Positions 44,914 to 58,400 are shown, counted from the stretch's first letter. The stretch is DNA of 64,000 nt from Daldinia sp. FL1419 (GCA_025201765.1 MU623379.1:186001-250000); one strand, 5' to 3'. Notes: generated by a model from the sequence alone, not told the origin. Made by a program: numbers and translations.

Positions 44914-46943
44914 TATTGGCTAGGTAATATGTCACCAAACAACGTGAAATCAAAACCTGAGTTGGATGTAGCTTATGGAGATAGTCAGCTCCGTTAGACT
45001 ACCAGGAAAAGAAACCGTTGGGACAAGTCGATCAGCTATGCGTTATGGGCTAAAACCATAATCTCATCTCGAAGCACCGAGGAACTCACCAGTATTATAT
45101 AGATAAAATTAGGAATTCTTTCTCCATTGCCGTCAAGAAGGAGGCATTGTTCAAGCTTTTGGATATAAGGCATTGTTTAATTATGCACAACAGGCATGAT
45201 AGGCTTCTCAAAGACTTGGTTATAACAACATTGTTTATTATTGTGCTACAAAGATATCATGTAGATACAAGAGAAATCAAACATTGGAATAAAAACTACA
45301 ATAAAACAACTATGATTGGGCACAAGGCATTGGTTCTAAATTCCTATGTCGTTGCGTCAGTTAGCAAAGATCAAGTACGATGTAATATAAGGAATTGTGT
45401 CGAGATAAATAGGTAGGTAATAATCAGTAGAGCTCAATGCATTTTCTCAACAAGAAATTTCAGAACAGGTCTGTGAATGCGTTGATTTCATCAGGAAGAT
45501 AATGTAGGCTGATATGCTCGAGTAGATAAAAAGGACTTAACTTACATTGGGTGATTGCAATTTAACTAATGGTTTGGGAACGGCGAGGTTCGGTGTCGAT
45601 GAAATATTCCAACTCGAACAAAGACAATGACAGACTTGCTCCCTATAGTCCCTATTTTTAAAGGGGGTTGTTAATACTTGTATATGTTCAAGCGCATAGA
45701 TACGTTGTGCAGATGTATCATGCGTCTTGTCCGAAAAACTCTGGGGTTGAGCAGAAACCAGAGACTGGTCGAGGATCGAGTCTGTTACTTCTGAATATGT
45801 AGGCACAGCTACGGCAAGCTTTCCAAGAACAAGGGAATTGATATATCACGCATTTGCTTGTGTTTAAAAACACCCATTTAATACGGATGGGTACGGAATA
45901 TGGTGTAACTGGGAGAGAAGATGAATGAAGAGTAAAAAAGAAAAAGTTTTTAGCAATAAGAATTTATCGAGTTGGATTAACTACGGCTAACTTAGTAGGT
46001 ACATGTGTAACTTGCGGCTTGTAAGTTTTACCGTGCTCCGTGCACAGGAATAGGTACTTATAAACGTCTTGTGATAAGTACCTAGGTAGTACCGGTTAAA
46101 AGTTACCTAGGTAGGTACGAGTACCTATGTATATGTACGTAATAGCCTACCTGTCGTAGATACCATCGAGTGGTTATCCTCAAAAAGGCTACCGATGTCT
46201 GATCGATAAGCGCTGCTACATAGGTCTGTCCCCCCACTTCCCACTTCTTTTTTTAGGGCACTCTAGCACTTGCAGGCACTGGTTAATTGGCGGTAACAGT
46301 GGGTTGAGAACGTGGGAAGTTCGTATTAAACCCCTAGTACGTATGCTGTATGCTCTTCGCAACTTTAATTGAGACCAATTGCGACCAATTACGTTTAATA
46401 ACCAGCGCAAACTCGGACGCCGCTCGTAAAAATAGAGGTACATCTTATACCACTTAGGTACGTTACCTACCTATGTAACTCAGGGTACCTATGGAAGTAA
46501 GGCGGATGTAGATAATGTACCTAGGTACCTGAAAGCCACAATTAGAACGTCGGGGTTCTGAACACTTTCTTGAGAGTTGAATTATTATTCTCATGTTTCC
46601 ATGTTTCTCACTTAACCTTTTTTATTTATTTTTTTAAATGATACTTTTTCCAGATACGTATCTGCCCAACTCGCAGTCTACGACTGTATTGCATTGTCAT
46701 GATACCCTATTTTTATATTTAAACAAGGTATTATTGGTTGGTATATCTTGTTGCGACAGGTTGGAGACCAAGAGGGATCAATATATCGTCCCCCCCAAAA
46801 AACAATTTGACGTCACGGGCCTTGTCGCTTTTTGAATCGCCTTTGAATCGGGTAATCTAACCGACGGGAGGATCGTCAATCTTTGCGCGTTTCTTCCCTC
46901 TTTTCCTTATTTTCCATTTCGTGTTAGTCGACGAGAAATAGAC
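44914..46943. promoter_or_regulatory. Divergent upstream region of the 822-aa gene and CPS1
   Basis: 2.03 kb. It contains three exact TACCTAGGTA palindromes (46079-46088, 46114-46123, 46518-46527) with many partial copies at 46040-46540, and a perfect CRE (TGACGTCA, 46808-46815) about 130 bp before the CPS1 start. Small ORFs (45147-45806, 46216-46443) have no family. Confidence 0.55.
46808..46815. promoter_or_regulatory. CRE palindrome TGACGTCA upstream of CPS1
   Basis: Perfect ATF/CREB-type site, 129 bp before the CPS1 start codon. The same sequence occurs in the PDE intron at 36356. Confidence 0.5.
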
Positions 46944-49900
46944 ATGGCGCAATTGAATCCAGACCTGCAGGAGAAGTTGGACGAATTAGAGAGAGAGCTC
47001 GAGGTAAGCTGGTGTCATTTCTTCTTCCGTTATTCGGCTCGCGATACCCTTACCGCCCACCAAACGGCGGCGTATGTTGCCCAACATGTACACAAGCGAA
47101 GCCATTGAACACAAACTAACGTCGAGTCCTGCTAATAGGAAGGTGATATTACGGAGAAGGGGTAAGGTCTTATCTTTAATACTCACGACGCGTAACATTC
47201 TACCCTCCTCTTATCGTCCCATCGCATCCAGCTCTCGTTTCCAGCTATGCTAATATATCTTATTTCACTTGCAGCTTTCAAAAACGGCGTACTCAGCTGC
47301 TGTCGCAATATCTCGGCCCCGGTGCCTTAGCTGATGCTACTGCGGGCTTACGAATACATACCGTCGACGATGATATTCCTAATACGAGTGAAGGGCATAG
47401 AGGGGCTGCATATGCTGCTTTAAATACCGCTAGCCCTGATCTGAATGACGCTTATTCCCCTTCGACTATCAGATCCCCCGTCGATTGGCGGCCCCAATCG
47501 TCCGGAATACCCAGCTCCGGTCACCCGTATGGCGCCGAACATCCGGCCGGGCTATTACGACCAGGCGGGCCCTTAGCCGAACAGCGTCCAGCTTTAAGCC
47601 AGCGCGATTCATTGTTCCTTAATCCTGTTTCTAGCTATGCCCAGACGATGGTTTCCGACTCTCCTACGCGGTCAGGAACGATGGTCTCCGGGGACTATGC
47701 CTTCAAACCAGAGCATCAAGGAGGGTATGGGCCGCAACAGCCGAACCCTTACGACAGCCGGACTGGCACAATGGTAGACTCCCAGGTGTATTTTTCCGAT
47801 TTTGCCGGTCAACAGTCGTATGACCAAGGACCCAATGCCGGCGGTGGCGGCGGCGGCGGCGGCGAGTACGGCGGAGGTGTTCATAGATATTCTTCTAGTG
47901 ATGCCTTTTCGCCGACCGCCGCTATGGCTCCTCCCATGCTCACTGCAAGCGATTTACCTCCCCCAGAGGCATTAGAATACCAGATGCCACTCGAACCACG
48001 AGAGCTACCGTTTGCCATTCATGATCCGCACGATGAAAATACGGCCATGTCGAATTTCGACAATATTGCTGCTGTGTTGAGACATAGGGGGCGTACCACT
48101 GGGAAGCTCCCGGCGTATTGGGTGCTTGACAGCAAGGGAAAGGAGATAGCGTCTATTACCTGGGATAAGCTCGCCTCTCGAGCAGAGAAGGTAGCGCAGG
48201 TTATTCGAGATAAGAGTTCCTTATATCGTGGAGACCGCGTTGCTCTTATTTATAGAGATTCGGAAATCATCGACTTTGCGATTGCTCTCCTAGGCTGTTT
48301 TATCGCCGGCGTGGTGGCAGTCCCTATTAATGATTTACAGGACTACCCGAAGCTGAACCTCATATTAACTTCTACTCAAGCGCACTTGGCTTTGACTACC
48401 GATAATAACTTGAAGTCGTTTCAGCGGGATATAACCACGCAGAAATTGAACTGGCCTAAGGGAGTTGAATGGTGGAAGACGAACGAATTCGGGAGCTATC
48501 ACCCCAAGAAGAAGGATGACGTACCCCCTTTATCCGTCCCCGATTTGGCATATATTGAGTTTTCTAGGGCCCCGACAGGGGATCTCCGAGGAGTAGTGCT
48601 TAGCCATCGCACTATAATGCACCAAATGGCCTGTCTTAGTGCCATAGTTCAGACAGTCCCCAATGGGTCCAACGATACCTTCAACCGCACCCTTAGAGAT
48701 AAGAATGGACGCCTTATAGGGGGCGGCGCCAGCAGTGAAATTATTCTGTCATACCTCGATCCCCGTCAAGGTATTGGTATGATTCTAGGGGTCCTTCTCA
48801 ATGTCTACAGCGGCCACACGACTGTGTGGGTAGAGAATAAAGCCGTAAATGCCCCCGGTCTCTACGCTCATCTGATTACCAAATACAAGGCTACGCTTAT
48901 GGTTGCCGACTATCCCGGCCTAAGAACTGCTGCCTTCAACTATCAACAAGATCCTATGACCACGAGAAATTTCAAGAAGGGTATGGAGCCCAATTTTCAG
49001 CATGTCAAGCTATGTCTGATCGACACTTTGACTGTGGATAGCGAGTTCCATGAAGTGTTAGCCGATCGATGGCTTCGACCTTTACGAAATCCTAGGGCTA
49101 GGGAAGTCGTAGCCCCGATGTTATGTTTGCCTGAGCATGGAGGTATGGTGATCAGTATTCGGGATTGGCTAGGTGGCGAAGAGCGCATGGGATGTCCGTT
49201 AAAATTAGACATCGACGCGGATTCCGGCTCAGAAACCGATAAGGAGGAGGAGAAAGACAAGGAAAAAGAGAAGGATAAACCGGCACCATCGAATGGCTTT
49301 GGGAGTCTTCTAGGAGGTGGTACGACGACCACGAAAGAGCATGATGCCAAGAATGATCTCGGCGAGGTTCTACTAGACCGAGAAGCACTTAAGACGAACG
49401 AAGTTGTTGTAGTGGCTATAGGGGAAGATGCTCGGAAGAAGGCGAACAGCGAACCGGGCACTGTCCGGGTTGGTGCATTCGGATATCCAATCCCCGATGC
49501 TACTCTTGCTGTCGTTGACCCCGAAACGGGGCTTCTTACTTCTCCGCATTCTATTGGCGAAATTTGGGTCGACTCGCCATCTTTATCTGGAGGGTTTTGG
49601 GCGTTGCCCAAGCATACAGAGCAAATATTTCATGCTAGACCCTACAAATTCGAGCCAGGAGATCCAACACCTACGCCGGTAGAGCCTGAGTTTCTCAGGA
49701 CCGGTCTCCTCGGGACCGTCATTGAAGGCAAGATTTTCGTGCTTGGACTATACGAAGACCGTATCCGACAGAAGGTCGAGTGGGTTGAGCATGGCCACGA
49801 GGTCGCAGAGCATCGGTATTTCTTCGTGCAACATATCATTGTCAGCATCCTTCGAAATTTGAATAAGCAAGTATTTGATTGCTCCGCATTCGACGTCTTC

Positions 49901-52641
49901 GTCAATGATGAGCATCTACCAATAGTGGTACTAGAGTCGTCCGCGGCTTCAACAGCTCCAGCAACGTCCGGTGCTCCGCCTAGGCAGCTAGACACCGCGT
50001 TGCTGGACACACTCTCGGAAAGATGTATGGAAGTTCTTATGCAAGAACATCACCTAAGGGTTTATTGTGTTATGATCACGGCGCCGAACTCCTTACCTCG
50101 TGTGACAAAGAACGGCAGGCGAGAGATAGGAAACATGTTGTGCCGTAGGGAGTTTGACCTTGGTAATCTACCATGTGTGCATGTCAAATTTGGTGTCGAG
50201 CATGCAGTATTAAATCTGCCTATCGGGGTAGACCCTATGGGTGGCATCTGGTCGCCCACAGCGTCTGACGCCCGAGGAGATTTCCTTGGACCCGCCGACA
50301 AGCAATATTCAGGAATCGATAGGCGCGAAGTTGTTATTGACGACCGTACATCTACGCCGCTAAATAACTTCTCAAGCATCACTGATCTCATTCAATGGAG
50401 AGTGGCACGGCAACCCGAAGAACTCTCCTATTGCACTATTGATGGTAGGGGCAAAGAAGGAAAAGGCATAACGTGGAGGAAGTTTGATACCAGAGTTGCC
50501 GCTGTGGCCTTGTATCTCCGTAACAAGGCTAAGATACGGCCCCGCGACCACGTCATGCTCATGTATACGCACTCTGAAGATTATGTTTTTGCTGTCCATG
50601 CATGCATTAACCTCGGTGCTGTCATCATACCAACTGCACCGATGGACGAGCGACGATTGAACGAAGATGTACCGGCTTTCCTCCATCTCATTAATGACTA
50701 CAGCATTAAAGCCGTCCTTGTTAATAATGAGGTAGATCACCTCCTTAAGTCGAAGGCTGTTTCTCAACACATCAAGCAATCTGCCCAGTTTCTCAAGATC
50801 ACTGTCCCGAGCGTATTTAATACCTCGAAGCCACCAAAGCAGAACAGCGGACTTCGTGACCTTGGTATTACCGTCGATCCCGCCTGGATACAGCCGGGCT
50901 ACCCAGTAATAATTTGGGCATATTGGACACCAGATCAGCGCAGGATTTCGGTTCAACTTGGTCATGACACTATTTTGGGGATGTGTAAGGTCCAAAAGGA
51001 AACCTGCCAGATGACGAGCTCTAGGCCGGTGCTTGGCTGCGTCCGGAGCACAACAGGCTTGGGCTTCATCCACTCATGTTTAATGGGTATTTATATAGGC
51101 ACGCCTACCTATCTACTTTCGCCTGTGGAGTTCGCGCAAAATCCTATCTCGCTCTTCTTAACTTTGAGCCGTTATAAGATAAAGGATACATACGCCACGC
51201 CTCAGATGCTCGACCACGCCATGAATGTGATGCCCGGCAAAGGCTTCGCTATGCATGAACTAAAAAATATGATGATCTCGGCTGAAGGAAGGCCCCGAGT
51301 CGACGTATTTCAAAAGGTTAGGCTTCATTTTGCAGCCACCGGTCTCGATAGGACGGCTATAAATACGGTATATTCTCACGTACTCAATCCAATGATTGCG
51401 TCAAGGTCATATATGTGTATTGAGCCTATCGAACTTTGGCTTGACCAACGAGCTCTCCGCAGGGGATTAATCGTCCCTGTGGATCCAGAGTCGGATCCGA
51501 AGGCACTATTAGTTCAAGACTCCGGTATGGTACCAGTTTCAACTCAAATAGCCATAGTCAATCCTGAGAGCCGGCTCCTTTGCACCGACGGAGAATATGG
51601 TGAGATTTGGGTCGACTCGGAAGCATGTGTAAAGGCGTTCTATGGTTCCAGGGATCCCTTTGACGCCGAACGCTTTGATGGGCGTACTATAGATGGTGAC
51701 CCTAACATCAGCTACGTCCGAACCGGAGATCTCGGCTTTCTACATAACGTCAGCCGGCCTATTGGACCGGGTGGAGCTCAAGTGGATATGCAAGTCCTTT
51801 TTGTGCTGGGTAATATCGGCGAGACTTTCGAGATTAACGGTCTAAGCCATTTCCCCATGGATATAGAGGCCTCAGTTGAGAGATCTCACCGAAACATTGT
51901 TCCTGGTGGCTGGTAAGTTTAACTGTTCCAAAGTGACGGCTCAGGACTAATATGATTCTCAGTGCCGTTTTCCAAGCAGGGGGTCTCGTAGTCGTCCTTG
52001 TTGAAGTATCACGCAAGGCTTATCTTGCATCCATTGTCCCCGTTATCGTAGATTCTATTCTAAATGACCACCAGATAGTCGTTGACATAGTCGCCTTCGT
52101 AAACAAGGGTGATTTCCCCCGTAGTCGACTCGGCGAGAAACAACGCGGTAAGATTCTGGCTAGCTGGGTTACTCGCAAGATGCGCACGGTTGCACAGTTC
52201 GCGATCCGTGATCCAGACTCGGGTAGTATGGAGGGTGGTGATGGCACGGGGGAAAACCACCGTGCTAGCGTAGGTAGCGTGCGAAGTAACAATGCTCCCG
52301 GTGCCAGCTCTTCGTTAAGAAATATGGAACACGCACCGCAAATACTGGAGCAGGAAGAACTCGATCATCAGATGAATAAGATGTCAGCCTTGCCGCAACC
52401 AATGGATCTTTCCGCCAGCAACGAAAGGATTGCTGATATGGACCGTTTCGGCGACGGGGGCATGCCATTGAGACAACAACCGCGACCTCCGCAGATCCGC
52501 TTACCCGGCCTCGACGGTCGTGAGGCACCAAACGAGGGTATGTGGGACTACGGGCAAGGCGGTCCCGGGCAGGAGGACGAGTGGCAGCGCGAGGCCCTGA
52601 TGCATATGAATCTAGCGAACCAGATGCCGCGGCAAGACTAG
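46944..52641 (+). CDS. cps1: CPS1/DIP2-family protein: DMAP1-binding domain plus two AMP-binding-like domains
   Basis: Four exons: 46944-47003, 47139-47161 (a 23-nt micro-exon), 47275-51912, 51963-52641, 1,799 aa. Introns start GTAAGC, GTAAGG, GTAAGT and end ATAG, GCAG, TCAG. Joining them builds the DMAP1-binding domain: LQEKLDELERELEEGDITEK then GFQKRRTQLLSQYL. Next come a disordered region with eight glycines in a row (about residue 216) and two ANL (acyl-CoA synthetase-like) domains. In the first, the phosphate-loop position reads YIEFSRAPTGDLRGVVLSHR. In the second, VIIWAYWTPDQRRISVQLGH replaces the usual Ser/Thr/Gly-rich loop, so ATP use there is doubtful. A Lys/Glu insert (EEEKDKEKEKDK) lies near residue 670. 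Homologues are Cochliobolus CPS1 (virulence) and animal DIP2. The substrate is not known from sequence. Confidence 0.93.
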
Positions 52642-53781
52642 AGATCTGCCGCCACGGGACAAAGAGGTTTATACAGGGGGATGAGGCGCGGCGGCCGCAT
52701 ATGACCGGGATCTGGACTGTCCATCACCTACCTTGACAGTAGCGGGTAGCTAATAACAGTTCGGATTTTCGGCCTTGGAGTTAATTGGTTTCTACGGGGG
52801 TCCTTTTATATTCTCATCAAAACTGACTCCCGATACCGAGGGTCTGGATAACAACGACAGTTGTCTTTTGTTTGTTTTTTTCGCTACTACTATTATTCTT
52901 GTATTCCGAATAGCGTTGGGATTAGGCATGGGCTCTTCTTTTTCAAGTATGGCACCTATCGAGATATCACGAACGGGACGTCGAAATGAAATGACAGAAA
53001 AAGCATTGAGACGATACATCCGAACTTGGTTATGAGAATTTTGATTTTGATGTTTTGATCTTCGGTGCCGTCTTGACTTTGTCGGGGTTAAGGGTGAGTA
53101 AAATGGGATAGCTGTTGTTCTTTTACCTAATATCTATCTCCTAGTTCTCTCTTCACGGGATTAGAAGAGGTATACTGTAGAAGAGGATAGAATGATTGGT
53201 GTAGCTCTGAGTTAATTGACTGCTCTTTAAGAAATCCTTACTTACCAACATAGGTAAACGCCTATCTTAATCCTCTTCAACACCCCCTGGGACTATTTCC
53301 CTCGTCCTTCATCAAGACCATGAAGCGCTACTAGCTCCCCCCCAAGGGATCGTCTCGTTCTACCTATAATGTCTCAGCTAAAAATAGCAGAGAATGACTT
53401 GCTTCAAATACATGTATCACAAAGAACCCACGAAAACAATGTCTCTGTCTATAGCGACTACCTAAAATACGAGTCTAACGTGGATGCGAAAGGATTTTTC
53501 CGCAAGGTCGCGCGCCCAAAGTCTTTATGGATATCAGTTACGAATCCTTGTTCTTACAGTAATGAAGTGCTTTCTCAATTCGTAAATACCATCACGCCAT
53601 CTACAAACACATCGCATCGTAGCACATCACGGGACAGGATGAATAGGAATTTAAACCTTGAATTGTGATGACTACATAATTGCGACTCCGGGTAGAGGAA
53701 GTATTTAAAATCTGGTCTTTTTACGTTACTCGTATATAACTTTTCATTTCCATGACATTAATTTCCACGATATCCTCATGC
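52642..53781. other. Convergent intergenic region
   Basis: 1.14 kb between the 3' ends of CPS1 (plus) and catalase (minus). A 99-codon plus ORF at 53369-53668 has no family or splice context and is not called. Confidence 0.6.
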
Positions 53782-55494
53782 TCATAGCTTGACATTCTTC
53801 TCAGTCTCAGTCTTGATGGCGGAACCAAGCTCGGGGGCGACCCTGGTGAACATGTCGTAGGTACGGTCTCGAGTGTCCTTGTGCGCATCCTTGAGGTGAA
53901 CAGCGACGTTATTTATGAAGTTCTCCTGTTGGCCTGGGGTCCGGCCAAGGACCTTCCAGAGGCCGTTGGCTTGTTCGTAGTCGTGGGGCTGGATCTCGCT
54001 GAATAAGTCGCTAACAGCAGCTCCAGACCACTTCTCGTGGGGGTTTGTAGGCTTGATAGACTGGAATGTCAAGGCGCGGTAGCTGCTAGGGTAGTTGGGG
54101 TTGGCGCCGTAGTTCCCGTTTACAGACATAGCTCCATCGCGCTGGAAGGGGTTGAAGGCGTGAAGAGGCGCGTTTACGGGGATTTGCTGGTAGTTGACAC
54201 CGAGTCTGTGCCTGTGGGTATCGGGGTAGGAAAACAGGCGGGACTGCAGTACGGGGTCTGCCGAGGGCTCGACACCAGGGACGAGATGTGATGGAGAGAA
54301 AGCCACTTGCTCAATCTCAGCGAAGTAGTTTTCTACGTTCTTGTTGAGGGTCAACTTTCCGAATTGTCGGAGAGGTACCTCAGCCTGTGGCCAGACCTTG
54401 GTCAAGTCGAAGATGTTCCACTTGAACTTTTCGGCTTGCTCCAGGGTTAAGACCTGCACGTATACCGTCCAGCTTGGGTACTCGCCCTTTTGGATGGCCT
54501 CGAAGAGATCTTGGGTGGCGAAGTCGGGATTGTCAGAAGCCAACTTGCCAGCCTCCGCGTTGGTAAGAGTCTTGCTTCCTTGGTCTGTCTTTAAGTGTAC
54601 CTGAACATAGACGAAAGATCCGTCAGGCTTAGTCCACTTGTGAGTGTGGCCAGAGTAGCCGTTCATAAATCGGTACGAGTAAGGTGTTCCCCTGTCAGAG
54701 AATAGGTGCATAACCTGGTGGATGGATTCTTGGTGGGTAGACTAATCTACGATGTTAGAACGTGTTTTCTCCTTAGTGTCGTAAATATAGCATTTAATTG
54801 TATCTCGTAGGCTATGACCACAGCCTTGGATGCTAGCCTATGGTACTATGACAAGGAAATAGAGGTTGTAAATGGATCGGATGTATACTCACCAAGTAGT
54901 CCCAGAACATGGTGGCATCCTTCAGGTTGGTCTGAGGGTTACGCTTCTGAGTGTGGATGAAGAGTGGGAAGTTGGTGGGATCTCGAAGGAAGAAGATGGG
55001 TGTGTTGTTGTAGACCCAATCCCAGTTACCCTCTTGTGTGTAGAACTTTATGGCGAATCCTGTAGTGCTTTAGTTGAGTTGATGATCGTGAATTGGTTAT
55101 TCTAAGTGGCAATTATTATTATCATACCTCGAGGATCTCTAGCGCTGTCAGCTGACCCCTTTTCACCACCGACGGTAGAGAATCGAACGACAGCCGGTGT
55201 CTTTTTACCAACACCCGTCAGCATATCAATTGAGCTGATATCGCTGATGTCGTCGGTGACTTCGAATTCACCGTAGGCACCGGCACCCTTGGCGTGGACG
55301 ACACGCTCGGGGATACGCTCGCGGTCAAAGTGAGCGAGGAGGTCAATCAAGTGGAAGTCTTGAAGCAGGAGAGGGCCGTGAGTACCGACTCGCTGCCACT
55401 TAGAAGGGTGCTCAATAGGGAAGCCATTGGAAGTAGTGTACACGGGCTTCTCGCTGTACCTAAAGGTAGACGCGGGCTTCTCGTTGGCGACCAT
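53782..55494 (-). CDS. Small-subunit monofunctional heme catalase
   Basis: Three exons: 55494-55128, 55059-54893, 54741-53782, 497 aa. Introns 55127-55060 (GTATGA...TACAG) and 54892-54742 (GTGAGT...TTAG, 151 nt). The joins give SARDPRGFAIKFYTQEGNWD and MFWDYLSTHQESIHQVMHLF. Catalase splits hydrogen peroxide. Visible: catalytic RVVHAKGAGAYG with His67, VVRFSTVGGEKGSADSARD, WVYNNTPIFF with the distal Asn, and the proximal heme ligand in RLFSYPDTHRHR. Length under 510 and no C-terminal flavodoxin-like domain place it with the small-subunit clade. It has no signal peptide. It ends in -VKL, near the peroxisomal PTS1 consensus, so peroxisomal or cytosolic location is possible. Confidence 0.96.
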
Positions 55495-58400
55495 TTTTAC
55501 GATTGGAGATAGTTGAGATATTGGAGCCGACGATTACGGAGCGGAATTGGTACGACAACTATTTGAATTGGGGATATCTTAAAAGCAGGCTGTCCAAACT
55601 CAAGAGGTGCTGCTACCTGAGCTTAGAGAGTCAAGTGATATGTCACTACGTAAGACGAAGAAGCCCTCCTCACAGAGATAGAGCTTCTATGTTACGTAGG
55701 TAAAAGGTATGGATGGATAGCTAAGTTTGTGCAAACCGGAGGGAACGGAAAGACAGTAAATCGAGCTGAAGAAAAGGGGGGGGAAGAAGAGATATAAATA
55801 CCTCCTAGGTTGACCTAGGTTGACCTACCTTGCCAGTCCTTGCTTGTCCTACCTTGCTTTGTTAATAAGGGACGTCGCGGGGTGTGGTACATGATAAGGA
55901 AGGGTTCAACTACATTCATGAAACCCCTCCTCTCCCTTGACCTCTCTCCCTCTCTCTCTCCGTATGTGTTCTATACTCCTCATCTCGTCTCGTCTCGTCT
56001 CCTCTCCTCGCATACAACACACACACATACAAATCACATACCCGCATTCCTCGTAGCAACGTCTCGACTCCAACTTATTCATCTGACCACTTACATACGA
56101 GATTTCCGGGCTCTGTATGCCCTTGTATGCCCTTGTATGGCTTGTAGTGCCTGTCGTGCTTGCTTTAGTTTCATCCGTTTTATATGGGATTTATAAAAGA
56201 ACAGGGGAGCCCAGGCTTTGGGGGGGTGGAGAAAAGATGAGAGGTCGATAAAAAAGCGACCGAAGTGACGGGAAATGGGTCCAGAAGTGGTTCAAAAGTG
56301 GGTTCGAATCTGCATTTGGTAAACCCAACTTACGCAAACTTACCTTGGAGGAAGCTAGGGTGCCCAGAAGACGCAACTTATGGAGGGTGGGGTAAATCTG
56401 CTAAGACGGGGTTATTGGGACGGGGTTGGCCAATCAGATAATACCTAATTGTGAGCTTTTATTATGGGTAGTGATCTCTTTAGGTTGCCCCGCGATTTAC
56501 CGGCATCCCTCCGATACTTCCTGCACTTCCACTTTTGCGCTTCTGACTTATAGCTTGTACCAATTACGTAGGTACAACCATTTCTTACCTTGTATGTATG
56601 CGCTGTCTTGTATCTTCTTATAACATATACAACTTCCAAATCATCCCTCGTCGCCCTGTTAATAACATCTCCAATGACACAATTTCCTTGATAAAATGCA
56701 ATCCGGCAAGTAAGCCTTGGGACTTTGCGGGTAGTTCGGCCTCTCTCGGTCTTCGCAGTTTTTACGGATTCTTTAGGCCCTTTGGATTCTATAGAGACTA
56801 GGTTAAACCGAGACTTAATGAAGCCTCTCTTATACTCACTCCTGACTTACAGTAATGCATGTATCAACCATGTCTACGATACTTACAGTATTGCGCGATG
56901 CGTACCAAACTGTCTGCCCGCGGCCACGCCTAATTTTTGCGGAGAAACTTCAAGTGCCACCATCTCGCCTTACAGAGCAGCACAAAGAACTTGCATGTCA
57001 GATGGCCTCTTAGCTATTACTAACCGTGGTCTTCTGATTCAACGGGACTCCTCATCCCCTTACCGATCTCTTCCATTCAAGACCAAAGAACGGGGCCTTA
57101 GTGGCGATACATTACGTGCGTATCCTACATATCCGGGTCTCTAAACGCTTTGAAATTTTATACGTACATGTATATGCAAGGCCGTGACCATCAGAAAGGT
57201 TTCCCGCTAAGAAAAACGACACGGTGTAGGATCCTAAACAGTTTCGGGTCGTCCTGGTGCATTTTACCGGCAGATGATAGTTGAGCTATCGATCCGTCTT
57301 TTGGTCGAACCATCGAGCCCATTTGCCCATCCGGCAACCCCTCCATTATGTAGCAGACAAGCCATACACTAGTAGAATGCCGCATGGTTATATTCGGCAA
57401 TCTGGCTCGACCTTCTCAAGCAGAACAATTCTCGTAGAACACTCCAAAAACCCCTTCAGGTATCCTAGGTATCCGCTTACTACAGCGGCTTTTGCCCTTT
57501 GGGAAACTCCCACGTTCGGTTTCCGAGGAGGAACATTCCCAACCCCTCCGGACAACGCAAACGCGCTCATCTTTATAACACCGCAACTCCTCGCAGCTAG
57601 TACATGACATCATATCGGCTTATACCTTCCACTCTTGTCTAACACAAAAACGCCTACATTACCTACCTCCTTACACTTTTAATATGGCCGGTTTTTCTTT
57701 TCCGGAAGTCAAGTGCTTTTTTCATATTCGTACCGTATCGTATCAAACGAGGCTCTCGCTTCGTACGGTAAATTCCTAGCTCCCCGACAATCCCGGGTCT
57801 CTCAGCTGCAAGGTTACACCAAAAGTACATAGTACCTACATAATAGCACAATGCGCCATAGCATAGCGATCCTAAATCTCTTGTGAAGTCCAATTGTGCA
57901 AGAATTTATATCCGAATTCCATGCTTAGGTACTTAGTCAAGGGAGCAAATCCTTTGAGAGCTGACCTTGGGACCGCGTTTTCCCTTCTCGCGCTATTCTA
58001 TTAATATGGGTGCATGTAGACCACATATATCCCCATGGTAAGGCCGGAAACCCCGCGTGGTCTCGTGGCGACGTGGTCGGCCAAGCACTTAAGCGGGGCC
58101 GAAAAGAATGCGGCAAGCTCCTTTTTTTAAGGTAAAATCTACTTGTAGGCTAGCTAATCGCGGTAACATCTATTAAGCCATGAATCTCCCACGTGATGTA
58201 CATCATCATTTACATGTACTCCATGTTAGCCCACATCGCGAAGGTCCATCGTTTGTCGTTAATTGTTAAGAGTATACCCCGATGTCACTCGTGCCAAGCA
58301 AGTTTATTCTTGCTAACTATAGAGAGAGTTACAAATAGATACGGTAACCTGGACGGCCAGGCAAGACGGCCGAGCTAGAGCTCCTATTCGACAAGCGGAG

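Noticed and set aside
53369..53668. 99-codon plus ORF between CPS1 and catalase
   Set aside because: No homologous motif, composition like the flanks and no partner exon visible.
56230..56340. GGGTTCGAATC at about 56301-56311 as a tRNA B-box
   Set aside because: Flanking bases do not pair as a T-stem and no matching A-box or acceptor is present upstream.
56725..57607. Plus-strand ORFs of 139 and 108 codons upstream of catalase
   Set aside because: No family resemblance; overlapping ORFs on both strands suggest chance open frames.
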